From Yimella sp. cx-51 (GTDB lineage: Bacteria > Actinomycetota > Actinomycetes > Actinomycetales > Dermatophilaceae): a stretch of DNA of 64,000 bases. The position numbers and the translations under genes were made by a program. The DNA lies in the NCBI RefSeq assembly GCF_017654605.1, contig NZ_CP072113.1:372001-436000 (forward strand). Reading direction: 5' to 3'. Shown here one piece after another: positions 61,499-64,000 of the stretch (the stretch's first letter is position 1; each line of letters starts with the position of its first letter). The notes under the pieces were generated by a model. The model searched no databases and had not been told where the DNA came from. It saw only the letters and a program-made list of their open reading frames with translations.

Positions 61499-62590
61499 GA
61501 CGTCCGGTGAGCGTGGCGCCCGCGAGGCCCGCCAGTCCCAGACCGGCAAGGCCGACGCCGGCCAGCGTCCACAGGTTGGCACCCTGGCCGGGGGCCAGGT
61601 CACCGGTCTGCACCGTGCTCGGCGTGGCCGGGGTCTCGGTGCCACCCGCAGTGGTGCTCGGCTGCGCCGTGGTGCTGGGCTCCGAGGTCGTCGACGGCTC
61701 CGACGTGGTGGTCGGCTCCGACGTCGTGCTCGTGGTGTCGTCGTCGTCCGTGGTGGAGGTCGACGGCTCGGAGGTGGTGCTGGGCTCGGAGGTCGTCGAG
61801 GGTTCCGAAGTCGTGCTGGGCTCCGAGGTGGTGGACGGCTCCGACGTGGTGCTGGTGGGCTCGTCGTCGTCAGTGGTGGACGTGGTGGGCTCCGAGGTGG
61901 TCGGCTCCGTCGTGGACGTCGCCGGGGCCGCCGACGCGACGATCGTGTCGATCACCTTGGTGCCGCTCTTGTAGGTGCACGGCACGTCCATCGACGCGGT
62001 GGTGCCGTCGGCCTTGGTGCCGGTGAAGGTCGGGGTGAACGACTCGGGCGCGGAAGTGTATTCGCCGGCCGCGGTGGGGGTCATCGTCTGGTCGATGGTG
62101 GCGCCCAGTGGCAGGACGACGTGGCCGTCCGGGGCGAAACCGCCGTAGGTGCCGTCGTTGACCCAGGTCGAGTCGTAGATCGGGGTGTTCGGGGTGACGA
62201 GCGTGGTGTCGATGGTCTGGGTGGAGCCGCCGCCGGAGATGATCGACTGAGCCGGAGAGGTGCCGGAGACCGACTTCCAGCCGAGGAATCCGGCCATGGC
62301 GTTGCCGAGGCTGCCGTCCAGTTCGATCTTGCCCGAGACCGTCTTCACCGAAACCGCGGTGCCAACGGTGGCGGTCGCAGGCGCGTCGGTGTCGATCGTC
62401 ACGGTGACATCCTTGGCGCCGATCGAGGTGTTGCAGTTGTAGACCAGGGTCGTGGCGGCCTGGGCCGAGCCACCGGTGGTGAAGCCGATGCCGACCAGGC
62501 ATGCGCCACCCGCGATGCCGAGTGCACTGATGCCGCTGAGGCTGCGTCGGGAGATTGAGTTGGACGAGAGATGACGGGGGGGGTGCTCAT
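61488..62590 (-). CDS. Probable sortase-anchored surface protein, out of frame at a C8 tract
   Basis: A secreted protein with a signal peptide (RRSLSGISALGIAGGACLVG, cleavage near SAQA), a beta-rich domain of about 160 residues with a Cys pair (NCNTS, PCTYK), a 100-residue Thr/Ser/Glu/Pro repeat linker with SEPSTT units, and a C-terminal hydrophobic helix ending in GRRED, preceded by QTGDLAPGQG, which resembles a divergent cell-wall sorting signal. The signal-peptide frame has no start codon; the only ATG (62590) is in another frame, separated by eight Cs at 62576-62583. One more C would join them. In the frame as given, only a GTG at 62402 is available and would drop the signal peptide. Confidence 0.75.
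61650..61915. repeat. Degenerate repeats encoding Ser-Glu-Pro-Ser-Thr-Thr
   Basis: Imperfect tandem repeats of about 18 nt, such as GTGGTGCTGGGCTCCGAG, interrupted by two TCGTCGTCGTC stretches coding DDDE/DDDD. They form the wall-spanning linker of the surface protein and could vary in number. Confidence 0.85.
62576..62583. repeat. Homopolymer C8/G8 tract
   Basis: Eight Gs on the plus strand (eight Cs on the coding strand), five codons into the surface-protein gene. Six or nine would put ATG 62590 in frame with the signal peptide. Confidence 0.95.
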
Positions 62591-62644
62591 GGTGCTACTC
62601 ATGACAGGGAAGTGGTCACAGGTTGCTACTTGAAAGTAATTAGA

Positions 62645-62660
62645 GGTGAGCCAGGTCACA
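62645..62660. promoter_or_regulatory. Candidate Crp/GlxR binding site
   Basis: GGTGAGCCAGGTCACA fits TGTGA-N6-TCACA at nine of ten defined positions. It is 55 bp before the surface-protein ATG and could link the anchored-protein/sortase operon to cAMP. Confidence 0.4.
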
Positions 62661-62728
62661 AGAGGGTAACCACATCTTGGTCGCTTGTTCGGATGAACGC
62701 TGCGCCGAGTTTCCCGAGGTGAAGTGCG

Positions 62729-63400
62729 TCAGCCGGCCAGTCCGTTGCGGAACGCGTAGACGACCGCCTGCACCCGGTCGCGCACGTCCAAGGTGCGCAG
62801 GATCGCCGACACATGGCTCTTCACGGTCTCGTGACTGACGTGCATGTGTTGAGCGATTTCGGTGTTCGACAGACCTCGGGCCAGGAGTGTAAGCACCTCG
62901 GCTTCGCGGGCGCTCAACCCGTGATCGGAGGCTTGGCCGCGCTGCACGCCGCCGTGGCTACTCAGCTCGATCAGGAGGCGGTCGGTGATCTGCGGACCGA
63001 GGATGAGTGAGCCCTCCGCGACCGACTTGACCGCTTCGGTCAGACGGGTGGCCGGCACGTCTTTCAGCAGGAACCCACGTGCCCCGGCGTTCAAGGCGGA
63101 GTAGACGTAGTCGTCCAGGTCGAAGGTGGTCAGGATGAGCACGTTCACCTGGTCGCTGATGTGGCTCGTCGCGGTGATCCCGTCCATGACCGGCATCCGG
63201 ATGTCGACCACCGCGACGTCCGGTTGCCTCTGCCTGACCATCTCGACGAGTTCGGCTCCGTCGCGGGCGCGCCCGATGACGTCGAGCATCGGATCGGCGT
63301 CGAGCACGGCGGCGAAACCATCGCGGATGATCGGCTGGTCGTCGGCGACGATCACGGTGAAGGGAGGTCGTGGTGCGTCGTCGGCGTCGTTGGTGTTCAT
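62729..63400 (-). CDS. NarL/LuxR-type response regulator
   Basis: A 223-aa regulator. The receiver domain has acidic residues VIVADDQP, phosphorylation Asp in VAVVDIRMPVMDG, and Lys in FLLKDVPA. The C-terminal LuxR helix-turn-helix is LSAREAEVLTLLARGLSNTEIAQHM with KSHVSAILRTL. Its ATG overlaps the histidine kinase stop (TGATG). The surface-protein operon follows in the same direction, so it may be a target, but this is inference. Confidence 0.95.
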   Translation of the reverse strand: MNTNDADDAPRPPFTVIVADDQPIIRDGFAAVLDADPMLDVIGRARDGAELVEMVRQRQPDVAVVDIRMPVMDGITATSHISDQVNVLILTTFDLDDYVYSALNAGARGFLLKDVPATRLTEAVKSVAEGSLILGPQITDRLLIELSSHGGVQRGQASDHGLSAREAEVLTLLARGLSNTEIAQHMHVSHETVKSHVSAILRTLDVRDRVQAVVYAFRNGLAG

Positions 63401-64000
63401 CAGTACGTGCTCCGTGGCATCGTTGCGGTGAGGACGAATTCGCCATTTTCGAGAGTGGTGGTCAGGGATCCACCGACCAGTCGCAGCCTCTCGCGCATGC
63501 CCGCCAGCCCTCGTCCCACTTCGAACGCCTCGGCGGCGGTCGTATTGCGGATCTCAATGATGTCAGCGTCTTCGTCGCCGGTGAAGGTAACAGTGGTTCG
63601 GGCCAGCGGCTCGTGCCGACGAGCGTTGGTCAAGGCCTCCTGGACCACCCGATAGGCGGTTGTGCCTGCCAGTGAATCCAACTGGGGCAGTTCGCCGTCC
63701 ACGCTCACCTTGGCGCCGCTACTCTGCGCATCGCTGATCAACTGGGCGATCTGGGCGGATGTCGGCTGGGGTGTGGTCGACGCGGCCTCACCCGAGCGTT
63801 GGAGCACGCCCAGCACGTTACGCATCTCGTCCAGGGCCAGGCGCGCATCGGTTGCGGTGTCGGTGAGTAGGACGCGGGCAGTGTCGTCCAGTTCCGGGTG
63901 CTGGTAGGGAGCGGTCTCGGCGCGCACGGCGATGAGCGAGATGCGGTGTGCAACCACGTCGTGCAGATCACGAGCCAGTTGCGCACGCTCGCTCACCTCG
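63400..64000 (-). CDS. NarL-type sensor histidine kinase, 3' part only
   Basis: The C-terminal part of a HisKA_3/HATPase_c kinase; the frame stays open at the window edge. The phospho-acceptor His is in QLARDLHDVVAHRIS. The dimerisation region continues to RLALDEMRNVLGVLQ. The ATPase lobe has the N-box VQEALTNARRHEP and the G-box GRGLAGMRERL. The sensor domain is outside the window. It phosphorylates the regulator downstream. Confidence 0.93.
   Translation of the reverse strand, partial: EVSERAQLARDLHDVVAHRISLIAVRAETAPYQHPELDDTARVLLTDTATDARLALDEMRNVLGVLQRSGEAASTTPQPTSAQIAQLISDAQSSGAKVSVDGELPQLDSLAGTTAYRVVQEALTNARRHEPLARTTVTFTGDEDADIIEIRNTTAAEAFEVGRGLAGMRERLRLVGGSLTTTLENGEFVLTATMPRSTY

Noticed and set aside
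61650-61915. CRISPR-like array
   Set aside because: The repeats are in-frame coding repeats for a Ser-Glu-Pro-Thr linker, with no unique spacers.
61470-62558. 362-aa Gly/Arg-rich frame on the plus strand over the surface protein
   Set aside because: It is the complement of the Thr/Ser/Glu repeat region, and composition alone explains it.

Overview
The window reads as chromosomal DNA from a high-GC Gram-positive actinobacterium. The evidence is dense genes with GTG and 4-nt-overlap starts, a WhiB regulator, a PASTA-type class A penicillin-binding protein, a holin-X family membrane protein, an actinobacterial Tad pilus cluster with a DUF4244 pilin, a DUF2342 metalloprotease, and the block tilS-hpt-ftsH-folE-folP-folBK-DUF3180. 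I lean to Micrococcales (Dermacoccaceae or Intrasporangiaceae type), but this is inference, not a search result.

Layout. (1) 1-10.7 kb is an accessory island. It holds the 3' part of a tyrosine integrase, a 757-aa unknown protein with a nuclease-like D...QVK motif, an excisionase-like HTH protein, a 54-aa ORF, a type I restriction-modification operon (hsdR-hsdS-GIY-YIG/DUF4357-hsdM) and a 174-aa unknown. It abuts the 3' end of a tRNA-Pro(CGG), a typical integration target. (2) 10.9-24.7 kb is a conserved actinobacterial block. It matches, from memory, the M. tuberculosis Rv3672c-Rv3683 neighbourhood: metallophosphoesterase, class A PBP, WhiB4/WblA-type regulator, paired ArsA-like ATPases, DUF4177, RidA, NUDIX, MBL hydrolase, Crp, endonuclease III and CoA-type NUDIX. 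A GatB/YqeY protein, an esterase and a DadA-like oxidoreductase are interleaved. (3) 24.7-34.3 kb has a holin-like protein, NhaA, a degenerate Fic protein, a 600-nt non-coding stretch with a 6C RNA and a candidate Ms1/scr3559-type RNA, the Tad pilus operon and a convergent DEAD/H helicase. (4) 34.4-46.8 kb has a STAS protein, a methyltransferase, topA, two exported or hydrolytic proteins, tmk-holB, a lipoprotein peptidase and a HAD phosphatase. (5) 46.9-49.3 kb has tRNA-Thr and a reactive-sulfur module: a CoA-disulfide-reductase/rhodanese fusion, a 55-aa Cys-rich protein and a CstR-like repressor, with two matching operators. (6) 49.3-60.7 kb is housekeeping: DacB, metalloprotease, tilS, hpt, ftsH and the folate genes. 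(7) 60.7-64 kb has a sortase, its probable surface substrate with a C8 homopolymer that breaks the reading frame, and a NarL-type two-component system cut by the window edge.

Most notable: the 6C/Ms1-like RNA pair next to ssd with no HAD gene between them; the out-of-frame poly-C tract in the surface protein gene; a hairpin between the ftsH Shine-Dalgarno and its ATG that would restore ideal spacing; the CstR module with its tiny Cys-rich protein; and the two unknown proteins and the GIY-YIG gene of the restriction island.
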